Source: Paludibacteraceae bacterium (lineage in GTDB: Bacteria; Bacteroidota; Bacteroidia; Bacteroidales; Paludibacteraceae). From it: a stretch of 64,000 nt of DNA. This document shows positions 6,917 to 13,763 of this stretch, in pieces. Below the pieces are notes generated by a model. It saw nothing but the letters and a program-made list of their open reading frames with translations, did not search any database and was not told where the DNA came from. Location of the stretch: the NCBI GenBank assembly GCA_017556705.1, contig JAFYMG010000016.1, positions 224,377 to 288,376 of the forward strand, written 5' to 3'. The first letter of the stretch is position 1, and the number at the start of each line of letters is the position of its first letter. The translations under genes were made by a program, and so were the position numbers.

Positions 6917-7022
6917 TAGCATCTTGGAGGGTTTCAGCTCCCGACGGAGCACATATAAAAAACCGTGAACTCTATTGTGAAGTGCCAAGCAATATCCGAT
7001 TGCTGATAAGGACAAGATGCTA
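6917..7022 (+). ncRNA. Structured RNA between tRNA-Arg and rtcB
   Basis: TAGCATCTTG (6917-6926) pairs perfectly over ten bases with CAAGATGCTA (7013-7022), closing a 106-nt domain. Inside are GCTCC-cgac-GGAGC (6937-6950) and AGCAAT-atccg-ATTGCT (about 6989-7005), and a possible GGTTT/AAACC helix. It has no reading frame of note and ends 31 bases before the rtcB start. One internal hairpin resembles that of the 115-nt RNA after rtcB (GCAA...ATTGC core with similar flanks). Identity unknown; a product or substrate of RtcB, or a Y-RNA-like partner, are possibilities. Confidence 0.65.
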
Positions 7023-7053
7023 TTATTGAAATTATGAACTTAATGCTTATATT

Positions 7054-8217
7054 ATGAAAGTCATTACTGGTAACCGAGTTCCCATCAAGATGTGGCTCGA
7101 AGACATTGAAGATTCTGCAATGGCTCAAGCTTGCGATTTGGCAATGCTGCCATTTGCTTTCCACCATGTAGCATTGATGCCTGATGCCCATACAGGCTTG
7201 GGTATGCCAATAGGTGGTGTGTTAGCTACCAAAGGTGTAGTCATTCCTAATGCTGTAGGTGTGGATATTGGCTGTGGCATGTGTGCCATTCAAACCAATA
7301 TAGATATCAATGTGTTTGATCGTCGTGAACTAGTCAGCATAGCGAATGATATCCGCCGTGCCATTCCTTTTGGTTTTGACCACCATAAGCAGCCAATGCC
7401 TGAAGAACTTATGCCGCAGGGATTTGACATAGAATCTATGCCTGAGGTTAGTTCGCTTTACCTCTCCGCACGGCATCAGTTAGGCACTTTGGGTGGTGGC
7501 AATCACTTTATAGAATTGCAGAAGGATAAGGACAACCACCTTTGGATTATGATTCACTCGGGTAGTCGTCATTTTGGCAAGGAGATAGCCGACCGCTATG
7601 CTAATAAGGCAAAGCGCCTTTGCGAGATGTTCTATGCCGACACTATTCCGGGCTTGGAGTTCTTGCCAATTCAAGTGCAAGAAGCCAAGGACTATTGGAA
7701 TGCGATGAACTATTGTGTGGCTTTTGCTTTTGCTAATCGCCAATTGATGATGAATCAGATTTGCGAAATTATCCAAAAGCGCGTACCTGATGCCATCTTT
7801 GAACCGATGATCAATATCGCCCATAATTATGCGGCTTGGGAGCATCATTTTAATTCAGATGTTATCGTACATCGCAAAGGCGCTACTCGTGCTCGCAAGG
7901 GAGAGATAGGTATTATTCCTGGTTCTATGGGTACTTGCTCGTATATTGTGGAGGGATTGGGCAATCCCGATTCGTTTGATAGCTGCTCACATGGTGCAGG
8001 TCGTCAGATGGGGCGCAAAGCTGCTCGCTTTAACCTAGACCTCAAAGAGCAGCAGCGCATCATGGATAGCCAAAATATTGTGCATTTTATGAAGTATCAA
8101 GAGCAATTGGATGAAGCCCCTGGTGCTTATAAGAACATCAAAACGGTTATGAATAACCAAGCTGACCTTGTTCGACCACTTCACCAGTTATGGCCGATCA
8201 TGGTTTTGAAGGGATAA
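7054..8217 (+). CDS. rtcB: RNA-splicing ligase RtcB
   Basis: Joins RNA 2',3'-cyclic phosphate or 3'-phosphate ends to 5'-OH ends using GTP and manganese. The 387-residue protein is full length for bacterial RtcB and has all active-site motifs: DIGCGM (71-76, metal cysteine), GGGNHF (147-152), HSGSRHFG (168-175), HNYA (257-260) and SHGAGR (312-317) with the histidine that takes GMP. It is encoded between RNA genes, in one operon with two tRNAs and three structured RNAs under a WYL regulator. No archease or RtcA gene is adjacent. The natural role is probably resealing RNAs cut by ribotoxins, with the co-encoded RNAs as spares, substrates or signals (inference). Confidence 0.93.
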   Translation: MKVITGNRVPIKMWLEDIEDSAMAQACDLAMLPFAFHHVALMPDAHTGLGMPIGGVLATKGVVIPNAVGVDIGCGMCAIQTNIDINVFDRRELVSIANDIRRAIPFGFDHHKQPMPEELMPQGFDIESMPEVSSLYLSARHQLGTLGGGNHFIELQKDKDNHLWIMIHSGSRHFGKEIADRYANKAKRLCEMFYADTIPGLEFLPIQVQEAKDYWNAMNYCVAFAFANRQLMMNQICEIIQKRVPDAIFEPMINIAHNYAAWEHHFNSDVIVHRKGATRARKGEIGIIPGSMGTCSYIVEGLGNPDSFDSCSHGAGRQMGRKAARFNLDLKEQQRIMDSQNIVHFMKYQEQLDEAPGAYKNIKTVMNNQADLVRPLHQLWPIMVLKG

Positions 8218-8221
8218 GAAA

Positions 8222-8296
8222 ATGTTTGGGAGGAGTTCCTGCTTTAACCTCAGTAGTTACCGGTGCTACTACTTAATGCGGGTAAGGTCCAAACAT
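8222..8296 (+). ncRNA. tRNA-like cloverleaf RNA after rtcB
   Basis: Starts four bases after the rtcB stop. ATGTTTGG (8222-8229) pairs perfectly with CCAAACAT (8289-8296), making an eight-pair acceptor-like stem. Three arms follow in order: GAGG...CCTC, AGTAG-(9)-CTACT and CTTA-ATGCGGG-TAAG, the last with the four-pair stem and seven-base loop of a T arm. The total of 75 nt is tRNA-sized, yet the TTC and D-loop GG consensus are missing and the middle loop has nine bases, so it is not a standard tRNA. It may be a tRNA mimic processed together with the real tRNAs upstream. Confidence 0.6.
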
Positions 8297-8300
8297 AACT

Positions 8301-8415
8301 GGTTCAGACGAATTGATACCGAGCCAGGCAAGCTGATTGCCAGTGGGAGTAAGCTTGTTCGAATCGTTAAGAGAATCTGGCTTCTCGATTTGCGTTGTCG
8401 GATGCAAACTGAACC
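8301..8415 (+). ncRNA. 115-nt multi-hairpin RNA after rtcB
   Basis: GGTTCAG (8301-8307) pairs with CTGAACC (8409-8415). Within it lie three perfect five-pair hairpins: GGCAA/TTGCC (8327-8341), GAGAA/TTCTC (8371-8386) and TTTGC/GCAAA (8389-8408). It begins four bases after the tRNA-like RNA and ends five bases before a terminator, so it is the last element of the transcript. The architecture (long closing stem, several short hairpins) parallels the RNA before rtcB. No match to a known RNA class is recognised. Confidence 0.6.
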
Positions 8416-8419
8416 TAAA

Positions 8420-8437
8420 AAGAGTGCACTCTTTTTT
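8420..8437 (+). terminator. Terminator after the rtcB-linked RNAs
   Basis: AAGAG-TGCA-CTCTT hairpin (8420-8433) followed by a T run. First of three successive terminators. Confidence 0.7.
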
Positions 8438-8502
8438 CCTGCCGATTGGATATTGAGCGAAATTGGGTCGCTTAAGAAGTGCCAATTGGCAGGAGTTTTT
8501 TT
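8437..8502 (+). terminator. Long-stem terminator or small RNA
   Basis: TCCTGCCGATTGG (8437-8449) pairs over 13 bases (one G-T) with CCAATTGGCAGGA (8482-8494), with an internal AGCGA/TCGCT hairpin, then TTTTTTT. The stem is longer than needed for termination and could itself be a short structured RNA. Confidence 0.7.
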
Positions 8503-8514
8503 ATGTTTATTATT

Positions 8515-8550
8515 CGGGGAGCGGCGAGCGACTCCCCGTTTCTTTTTTTC
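8515..8550 (+). terminator. Strong intrinsic terminator
   Basis: CGGGGAG (8515-8521) pairs with CTCCCCG (8532-8538), followed by TTTCTTTTTTTC. It isolates the RNA-repair cassette from the next transcription unit. From here to 8720 I see no gene. Confidence 0.8.
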
Positions 8551-8721
8551 TTTGGTAGCATGGCTGGTGCTGTGCTACCATTTTTTTTGCACTTGATTGT
8601 TTTCATCCCTTGTATGTTGCCTACCTCAAGAAGAAAATGCTTCGCTGCCGTTATGCCTATATTGATTGTTTGCTACCGTTACATCTGCTATTGTTCCCTG
8701 CCTTAGCGATTTGTTGATACA

Positions 8722-8953
8722 TCCTTTCCGGTGCAAAGTTAGTTACGTTCTCCGTTAGCCTACAAGGTTACACGGAGTTTTGTCGTTACCTAAAAAATCT
8801 TCCTTTTTCTCCCTAACCGCCATCGAGAAAACGAGTATTGTTTTCCAAAAACCTTGTTGACACTCTGCCCGAACACTTATAAAGCACCGTAAAGGTTATA
8901 TCAAACGCTAACGGCATTAAACGCAAATGTTAAACTACAAATCAATTACAATT
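8722..8953 (+). ncRNA. Structured leader RNA, copy 2
   Basis: Homologous to the leader at 617-844. Shared blocks include GTGCAAAGTTAGTTACG, TACAAGGTTACACGGAGTTTTG and AAAGCACCGTAAAGGTTATATCA (quoted in part). Conserved helices are CCTTTCCGGTGC (8723-8734) with GCACCGTAAAGG (8884-8895), one mismatch, and ACAAGGTT (8762-8769) with AACCTTGT (8850-8857). The central hairpin has diverged to TTTTCTC/GAGAAAA yet still pairs, which argues for selection on structure. It leads the ArdC/ArdA-type antirestriction genes. Confidence 0.65.
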
Positions 8954-9130
8954 ATGGCACAACTTAGTATTTCTTTCGGTCTTGAGTTCAGCAACCAAGT
9001 AATGAACAACCAAGTAAATGTAAAGGTTTCTCACCGCTTCAGCAATACCGCAAATGAAGAAGATTTGAATTGGGGCGACATTTACGAAGAGTATTTAGAT
9101 TTTGAATACACGAGCCAATCATGGAAATAA
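8954..9130 (+). CDS. Small protein with the leader-linked N-terminus
   Basis: Start ATG 8954 (MAQLSISFGLEFSNQV), matching the MSQLS start of the paralogue at 845. 58 residues; residues 20-35 (NVKVSHRFSNTAN) are the region shared with that protein, after which this one is short and acidic (EEDLNWGDIYEEYLDFEY). It may be a truncated version of the longer paralogue or a leader-peptide-like gene. It precedes the ArdC-like gene by 42 bases. Confidence 0.6.
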   Translation: MAQLSISFGLEFSNQVMNNQVNVKVSHRFSNTANEEDLNWGDIYEEYLDFEYTSQSWK

Positions 9131-9172
9131 TAACTAATAAATAAATCATTTAACTACTAAAATTTTACAACT

Positions 9173-9529
9173 ATGGCAACAAAGAAACAAACACAGAACC
9201 AAGCAACAGAGCAAACAACTGCCCAAGTATCAAGCAAAATGAGAGCGTACCGCGAACACCTCAAAGTCATAACTAAAGGGCTTGTAGAAATGGCAACGGC
9301 AGCAGGTCGCACCGAGTTTAAGCGTAACGATTTACTCCGTGAGTGCTACAATGTGGTAGGTCAAGAAATGGACACTTTCGAGGGATGGAAAGCCAAAGGC
9401 GCACAAGTCCGCAGAGGAGAGCATGCCTATCTATTTTGGGGCGCACCCGTAACCACCGAGCAAGGTCACACCTATTACCCTGTAGAGTTCAAGTTTACAC
9501 GCGAGCAAGTAATTATAAATAATAAGTAA
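9173..9529 (+). CDS. ArdC N-terminal-like ssDNA-binding protein
   Basis: 118 residues. After a Gln/Thr-rich start, residues 25-105 follow the ArdC N-terminal domain: a helix REHLKVITKGLVEM, then FKRNDLLRECYN and TFEGWKAKGAQVRRGEHAYLFWG, the WxxxGxxVrkGe signature. Full ArdC proteins add a metalloprotease domain that is absent here. ArdC binds single-stranded DNA and protects incoming elements from restriction. Start context TTACAACTATG is the same as several other genes of the island. It lies directly before ArdA. Confidence 0.75.
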   Translation: MATKKQTQNQATEQTTAQVSSKMRAYREHLKVITKGLVEMATAAGRTEFKRNDLLRECYNVVGQEMDTFEGWKAKGAQVRRGEHAYLFWGAPVTTEQGHTYYPVEFKFTREQVIINNK

Positions 9530-9579
9530 ACCCGCCAACGGGGAGAGCAATCTCCCCAACGGCACAAAACCACAAAAAC

Positions 9580-10143
9580 ATGGAAAAAAAACTCTATCGT
9601 GAGGAACTCACACAAATGGAAATCAATGCGCACCGCGCAAGTTTGAACGGAGAGCCAGCAGTTTATTGCGGCACATATGGAAAGTACAACAACGGCGATA
9701 TTTCGGGCATGTGGGTAGATGTGGCAAGCTTTACCGATTACGAGGAATTTATGGAGTTTTGCGAGCGCGTGCATGCAGATGAGGTAGATGTGGAGCTCAT
9801 GTTCCAAGATTACGAAGGCTTCCCATATTCTTGGTATTGTGAGAGCGGCATGAGCGAAGAAACTTTTGACAGAATAAAAGAGTTTGCCGCCTTAGATAAT
9901 GACAAGCGCGAGGCATACGAGGCGTATTTGGACAATTACGACAGCGAGGCGAGCGTGGAAGATTTCAACGATTGCTATCAAGGGCATTTTGATTGTCCCG
10001 AAGATTTCGCGGAGCAACTCTATTTTGAGCTTTACGAGATACCCGCACATCTTGAGAACTTCATAGATTGGCAAGCAGTATGGCGCAATTTGGACACGAG
10101 CGGAGATTATGCCGAATTTGATGGTCACATCTTCCGTACATAA
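9580..10143 (+). CDS. ardA: Antirestriction protein ArdA
   Basis: 187 residues with the ArdA pattern: AVYCGTYGKYNNGDISGMWVD near 30-50, then DYEEFMEFCERVHADEVDVELMFQDYEGFP and repeated acidic segments. ArdA is a DNA mimic that occupies type I restriction-modification enzymes when a mobile element enters a new host. The strong net negative charge fits. It is the last gene of the unit beginning with leader copy 2 and is followed by a bidirectional terminator. Confidence 0.9.
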   Translation: MEKKLYREELTQMEINAHRASLNGEPAVYCGTYGKYNNGDISGMWVDVASFTDYEEFMEFCERVHADEVDVELMFQDYEGFPYSWYCESGMSEETFDRIKEFAALDNDKREAYEAYLDNYDSEASVEDFNDCYQGHFDCPEDFAEQLYFELYEIPAHLENFIDWQAVWRNLDTSGDYAEFDGHIFRT

Positions 10144-10147
10144 AAAA

Positions 10148-10216
10148 ACTGCCCACCTCAATTTGGGTGGGCAGTTCCAGACTTGGGCGACCTCAAAAAG
10201 CCAAGACTTTTTGAGG
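10148..10216. terminator. Paired terminators between ardA and fic
   Basis: ACTGCCCACC (10148-10157) with GGTGGGCAGT (10166-10175), preceded by an A run for the minus strand; and CCTCAAAAAG (10191-10200) with CTTTTTGAGG (10207-10216). They separate the convergent ardA and fic genes. Confidence 0.8.
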
Positions 10217-10218
10217 TG

Positions 10219-11727
10219 TTATTTGAGTAATGTTGCAATAAATTCGCAGAACTTGGTTATGTCATTTTCAACGCTGGCGATTTCTAATGCACGCATGTAT
10301 TCTTCACGTCTTTCGGTAGGGATGATTACCCAATCATATCCCCCCGTTACAAGCATGCTGTTCATTATAAATCGCGCTGTACGACCATTGCCGTCCATGT
10401 ATGGGTGTATGTACACGAATACAAAATGACCTAAGATTGCACGAACAATAGCATTTTCTTCCTCTTTCATCAATTCGCACAAAGTACGCATGGCATCACG
10501 CACTGCCCTTTCAGGTAGAGGAGTGTGACGTGAGCCTCTAATATATACAGGGTGGTTTCTATATCCCATCAAATCAGCTGGTGCAATGATATTGGCTTGC
10601 ACGCATGGTTCAAACAATTCAAAGTGCCAATCTTGGTGGTAGCGATCGAACGCAAGACCAGCAGGCAACCCCTCTAATATCTGTTTGATTGTTTCTTTTA
10701 CCAACTGGTAGGATTGGTAATAACCACGGGCAGCCAAAGCATTTCTGTACTCTTGATCTTTCGCATTCTCTTGTGGATTCCACTTGCCGTCCCTCACTCG
10801 TTCAAGCAATCCTTCAGTAATGCGATAGCCTTCAATAGAGAGTGAGTGATAAGAATCTTTGACATACCTGTCATCAATCTGTTGCAGTATCAATTCTGTT
10901 GCCAACAATGGCTTTGCCTTAGGCATGATACGCAATACATCCTTGCGCATACTTTCCCACATAAGGCGTATACGATTGCTATATGGATCTGCTTGTGGCA
11001 GCACTATTGCAGGGGCTTGCTCAAATGGATTTTCAACGCGGACATCGTATCCCAATCTTTTCATTCGTCTTAGGATATCCTCTGCTATCGTTTCGCGTCC
11101 CATCTGACGAAAAGCACCAATCAATCTACCAGCTCGTGCCGAATTACCATTCGTTGCCACGATTGACAATATCTCTGACGCATCTGCTATCTGCGATAGA
11201 CATGTCTGCGCCTCCATGGCAGAGTCTTTGTAGAACGATGGTGAACAGTACACTAATGCTTCAGCAATAGGGTAGAGGTGTACTCCATAGTTCTCATCTT
11301 TGATTATTTGCGATGGTAAAGCAGCTGTGATATCCAATACGGAACATTCAAAGAGCAACTTGGTAATATTATTGCTGGCTTTTGGTGAACGAATGATTAG
11401 TTGTTTGGGTATGATGGTATTTCCTGCATGGAAACTCAAGGAAGCTTCAGGTGTCAAACACCACTCGTCACCAAAGCGAGATTGTGCATAAGATGAGATA
11501 AATGCCCAATAGGAAGCATACCAAACGGTAGTGTCTCCTTCAGAACCTGGACGAGATGGAATATACCATCCGCGCAGTACTTCTTGCAAGAATCCACTAT
11601 TCACTAATCGCTTGGTATGGGTATCTCCTAATACATCGTTCCCCTTGATTACCAACTGATTGGTTTTGTCTTGTAATTCCTTTAGAGCCTCTAAAGAACT
11701 CGCTAATTTCTCTTGTGGTGTAGCCAT
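10219..11727 (-). CDS. Fic-family AMPylase-like protein with N-terminal regulator domain
   Basis: Fic enzymes usually transfer AMP to a hydroxyl of a target protein. The catalytic loop HPYMDGNGR is complete (441-449). The inhibitory motif SLSIEG, (S/T)xxxE(G/N), is at 295-300, before the Fic core, so this is a class II, self-inhibited Fic. Residues 1-240 resemble the AbiEi-type antitoxin/regulator module found before Fic domains in many Bacteroidota: a short winged-helix start (TKRLVNSGFLQEVLRGWYIPSRPG) and a longer domain. Its promoter is followed by four exact-period 24-bp repeats, so autorepression is likely. Start ATG 11727. Confidence 0.88.
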   Translation of the reverse strand: MATPQEKLASSLEALKELQDKTNQLVIKGNDVLGDTHTKRLVNSGFLQEVLRGWYIPSRPGSEGDTTVWYASYWAFISSYAQSRFGDEWCLTPEASLSFHAGNTIIPKQLIIRSPKASNNITKLLFECSVLDITAALPSQIIKDENYGVHLYPIAEALVYCSPSFYKDSAMEAQTCLSQIADASEILSIVATNGNSARAGRLIGAFRQMGRETIAEDILRRMKRLGYDVRVENPFEQAPAIVLPQADPYSNRIRLMWESMRKDVLRIMPKAKPLLATELILQQIDDRYVKDSYHSLSIEGYRITEGLLERVRDGKWNPQENAKDQEYRNALAARGYYQSYQLVKETIKQILEGLPAGLAFDRYHQDWHFELFEPCVQANIIAPADLMGYRNHPVYIRGSRHTPLPERAVRDAMRTLCELMKEEENAIVRAILGHFVFVYIHPYMDGNGRTARFIMNSMLVTGGYDWVIIPTERREEYMRALEIASVENDITKFCEFIATLLK

Positions 11728-11748
11728 ATTGATATGCGTTTTGTTAAA

Positions 11749-11845
11749 GCATTAGTATTTTGCCGTGTGAGGTTATTAGTTTTTAACCTTGTGCGGTTAT
11801 TAGTATTCTAACGCGTGGAGTTATTAGTATTTCGGTGCAAAGGTA
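11749..11845 (-). promoter_or_regulatory. fic promoter with four 24-bp repeats
   Basis: On the plus strand TTATTAGTATT-type units begin at 11749, 11773, 11797 and 11821, an exact 24-bp period, each followed by a GTG-rich segment (GTGTGAGG, TGTGCGG, GCGTGGAG, GGTGCAAAGG). The minus-strand promoter box TACCTTTG is the complement of 11838-11845, so all four units lie in the transcribed leader between promoter and ATG. The layout fits repressor sites for the regulator domain of Fic, or a repeated RNA element. Confidence 0.7.
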
Positions 11846-11925
11846 CTATAAAAATCACATATATGCAAGAAAAATAATAAAAAAAATGAATTTTGTTACA
11901 TTTTTCTTACATAAAGGCTCGCATA

Positions 11926-13185
11926 TCAGCATTTCAGCACAAGTATATCGCGCAGATTGGTCGTATAGCAGGGGGAGAGTTTCTCGCGTTTGGAAAGAGG
12001 TTTGTCCGTGTTGAGTACCTGTGTGGCTACTTTGACCGCCTTCTTTCCATACTGGTTATTGATACGATCGATGGCTTTTTGTAGGCGTTCGTCGCGCTCC
12101 TTGGGTCGCTCATCAAAGAGCATCTGCTGGGCATTATCTGCGCTGCTTAGGTTCATCAGTACTACGCCTGCTTTCTTATATGGATAGGCTTTCCATTGCT
12201 TGCGCAAGGCGGCCAGCATGTAGCCAATCAGTTCGGTGGTGATAGCCGTAGGGAAGGGTAGTGTTACTACCTGATGGATCACTTGCATATCTTCCTCGGC
12301 AAAGCGTGAGGTGTGCGCATATACGATAAACTGGCGGCACAGACTGTGCTGCTTGCGTAGTTTCTCGGCGCAGTAGCTCATGAAGTCTGCCAGGGCTTTC
12401 TCCAAGGTCGCCCGATCGGTAATGCCTCGCTCAAAGGTTCGCGACTGCGATATGCTTTGTCGCTCGGCACGCTCCGAGATGTCGATGCAGTCGTAGCCGT
12501 TGAGTTCTTGCCAAGTCTGTAGTCCTGGTTTGTGTAGCAGGTTCTTGGCGAACTCAGGCAGCCGTTGGCTAAAGTCCCATGCGGTTACTACGCCTGCGGG
12601 TAGCAGTTTCTTCTGTGCTTGCCTACCGATGCCCCATACATCTTCGATGGCAAACCCTTGCAGGGCTTTTTGGCGTTTCTCGTCGGTATCGATGATACAC
12701 ACGCCGTTGTAGGCAGGGTATTGCTTGGCGTATTTGCTGGCAATCTTGGCGAGTGTTTTCGTGGGTGCCAATCCGATAGATACGGGTATGCCCACCCATT
12801 TACGGATTTGTTTGACCACTTGCTCGTAATAGGGTTTGAGTTCGTGTATGGGCATGTGGTCACAATGCAAAAAGGCTTCGTCGATGGAGTACTGCTCCAG
12901 TCGTGGCGTGTGCTTTGCCAATATGCTCATTACCCGACTACTCAGGTCTCCGTACAAACTAAAGTTTGAGGAGAACGCAGTTACTCCCTCTCTCTTGGCG
13001 AGGGCTTCCATTTGGAAGAATGGTGTGCCCATCTTAATGCCGAGCTTTTTGGCTTCGTTGCTACGCGATACTACGCAACCATCATTGCCCGATAGCACAA
13101 CTACGGGCTTACCTTCCAAATCGGGGCGAAACACTCGCTCACACGATACGAAGAAATTGTTGCAATCGCATAGCGCGTACATCAT
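11926..13185 (-). CDS. umuC: Y-family DNA polymerase UmuC
   Basis: Catalytic subunit of the error-prone translesion polymerase V type. 419 residues: DCNNFFVSCERVF near residue 7 and YSIDEAFL near 100 supply the metal-binding acidic residues; a helix-hairpin-helix region (EDVWGIGRQAQKKL) and the little-finger domain follow. It overlaps umuD by four bases, so the two are translated together. Mobile elements carry umuDC to survive or mutate under DNA damage. Expression should follow the umuD promoter at about 13640. Confidence 0.92.
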   Translation of the reverse strand: MMYALCDCNNFFVSCERVFRPDLEGKPVVVLSGNDGCVVSRSNEAKKLGIKMGTPFFQMEALAKREGVTAFSSNFSLYGDLSSRVMSILAKHTPRLEQYSIDEAFLHCDHMPIHELKPYYEQVVKQIRKWVGIPVSIGLAPTKTLAKIASKYAKQYPAYNGVCIIDTDEKRQKALQGFAIEDVWGIGRQAQKKLLPAGVVTAWDFSQRLPEFAKNLLHKPGLQTWQELNGYDCIDISERAERQSISQSRTFERGITDRATLEKALADFMSYCAEKLRKQHSLCRQFIVYAHTSRFAEEDMQVIHQVVTLPFPTAITTELIGYMLAALRKQWKAYPYKKAGVVLMNLSSADNAQQMLFDERPKERDERLQKAIDRINNQYGKKAVKVATQVLNTDKPLSKREKLSPCYTTNLRDILVLKC

Positions 13186-13607
13186 AATTTATGCACACAA
13201 TGGGTGATGACCCCCCAAATGCAGAACTGGTTGTCTGCGGTTACTTTGATCTTCTGAAAATCCTTGTTGTGTGGTATGAGCCACGCACATTGATTTTTGG
13301 CGTCGAATTGATACTCTTTGATTGTAAATTCGCCGTCGATGCAGGCAGCCACATAATTGCCGTTCTGTGCTTCCAGCGCACGGTCAATCACTACGATGTC
13401 GCCATCGTGAATGCCTGCTTCTATCATGCTATTGCCTGCTATGCGGGCATAGAAAGTGCTTTCAGGATGTCGCACCATCTCCCGAGCGAGATCAATAGTC
13501 TCTCCTGCATGGTCTTGCGCAGGGCTGGGGAAGCCAGCTTGCAAACCCTCAGCAATCTCCAATTCAATGCCCATATCCTGGGCGGTACTTATATCGGTCA
13601 GTTTCAT
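13182..13607 (-). CDS. umuD: UmuD-type S24 autoprotease
   Basis: 141 residues from ATG 13607 (MKLTDIST). The self-cleavage site is an Ala-Gly pair (LQAGFPSPA); the catalytic serine is in GNSMIEAG and the lysine in the GEFTIKEY strand, as in UmuD/LexA proteases. RecA filament-stimulated cleavage activates polymerase V. The promoter box TACTTTTG lies on the minus strand near 13640, inside a small AGTACT-containing dyad that may be an SOS-type operator. Confidence 0.9.
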   Translation of the reverse strand: MKLTDISTAQDMGIELEIAEGLQAGFPSPAQDHAGETIDLAREMVRHPESTFYARIAGNSMIEAGIHDGDIVVIDRALEAQNGNYVAACIDGEFTIKEYQFDAKNQCAWLIPHNKDFQKIKVTADNQFCIWGVITHCVHKL

Positions 13608-13707
13608 ATACAGTAGTTTGTTTTGTGAGTGCAAAAGTACTGATTTTTTTGCAAATAATCAATAGCTAACAGAAAAATTACACTTTTTTTCCATTTTTCT
13701 TAAGCAC

Positions 13708-13742
13708 CGGACACGAAATGTCCGAAATTTTTACTATCTTTG
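13708..13742 (+). promoter_or_regulatory. Promoter and CGGACA operator of WYL2 (P5)
   Basis: CGGACA-N5-TGTCCG at 13708-13724, proximal box TATCTTTG at 13735-13742, ATG 22 bases later. Identical arms and spacing to the operator before the HIRAN operon (1759-1775), within similar flanks. Confidence 0.78.
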
Positions 13743-13763
13743 CACCGCAAAAAACTTTGTACC

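Noticed and set aside
8222..8706. Protein-coding frames after rtcB
   Set aside because: Open frames exist on both strands, but they cover three terminators and perfect RNA stems and have no ribosome site; RNA genes explain the region better.
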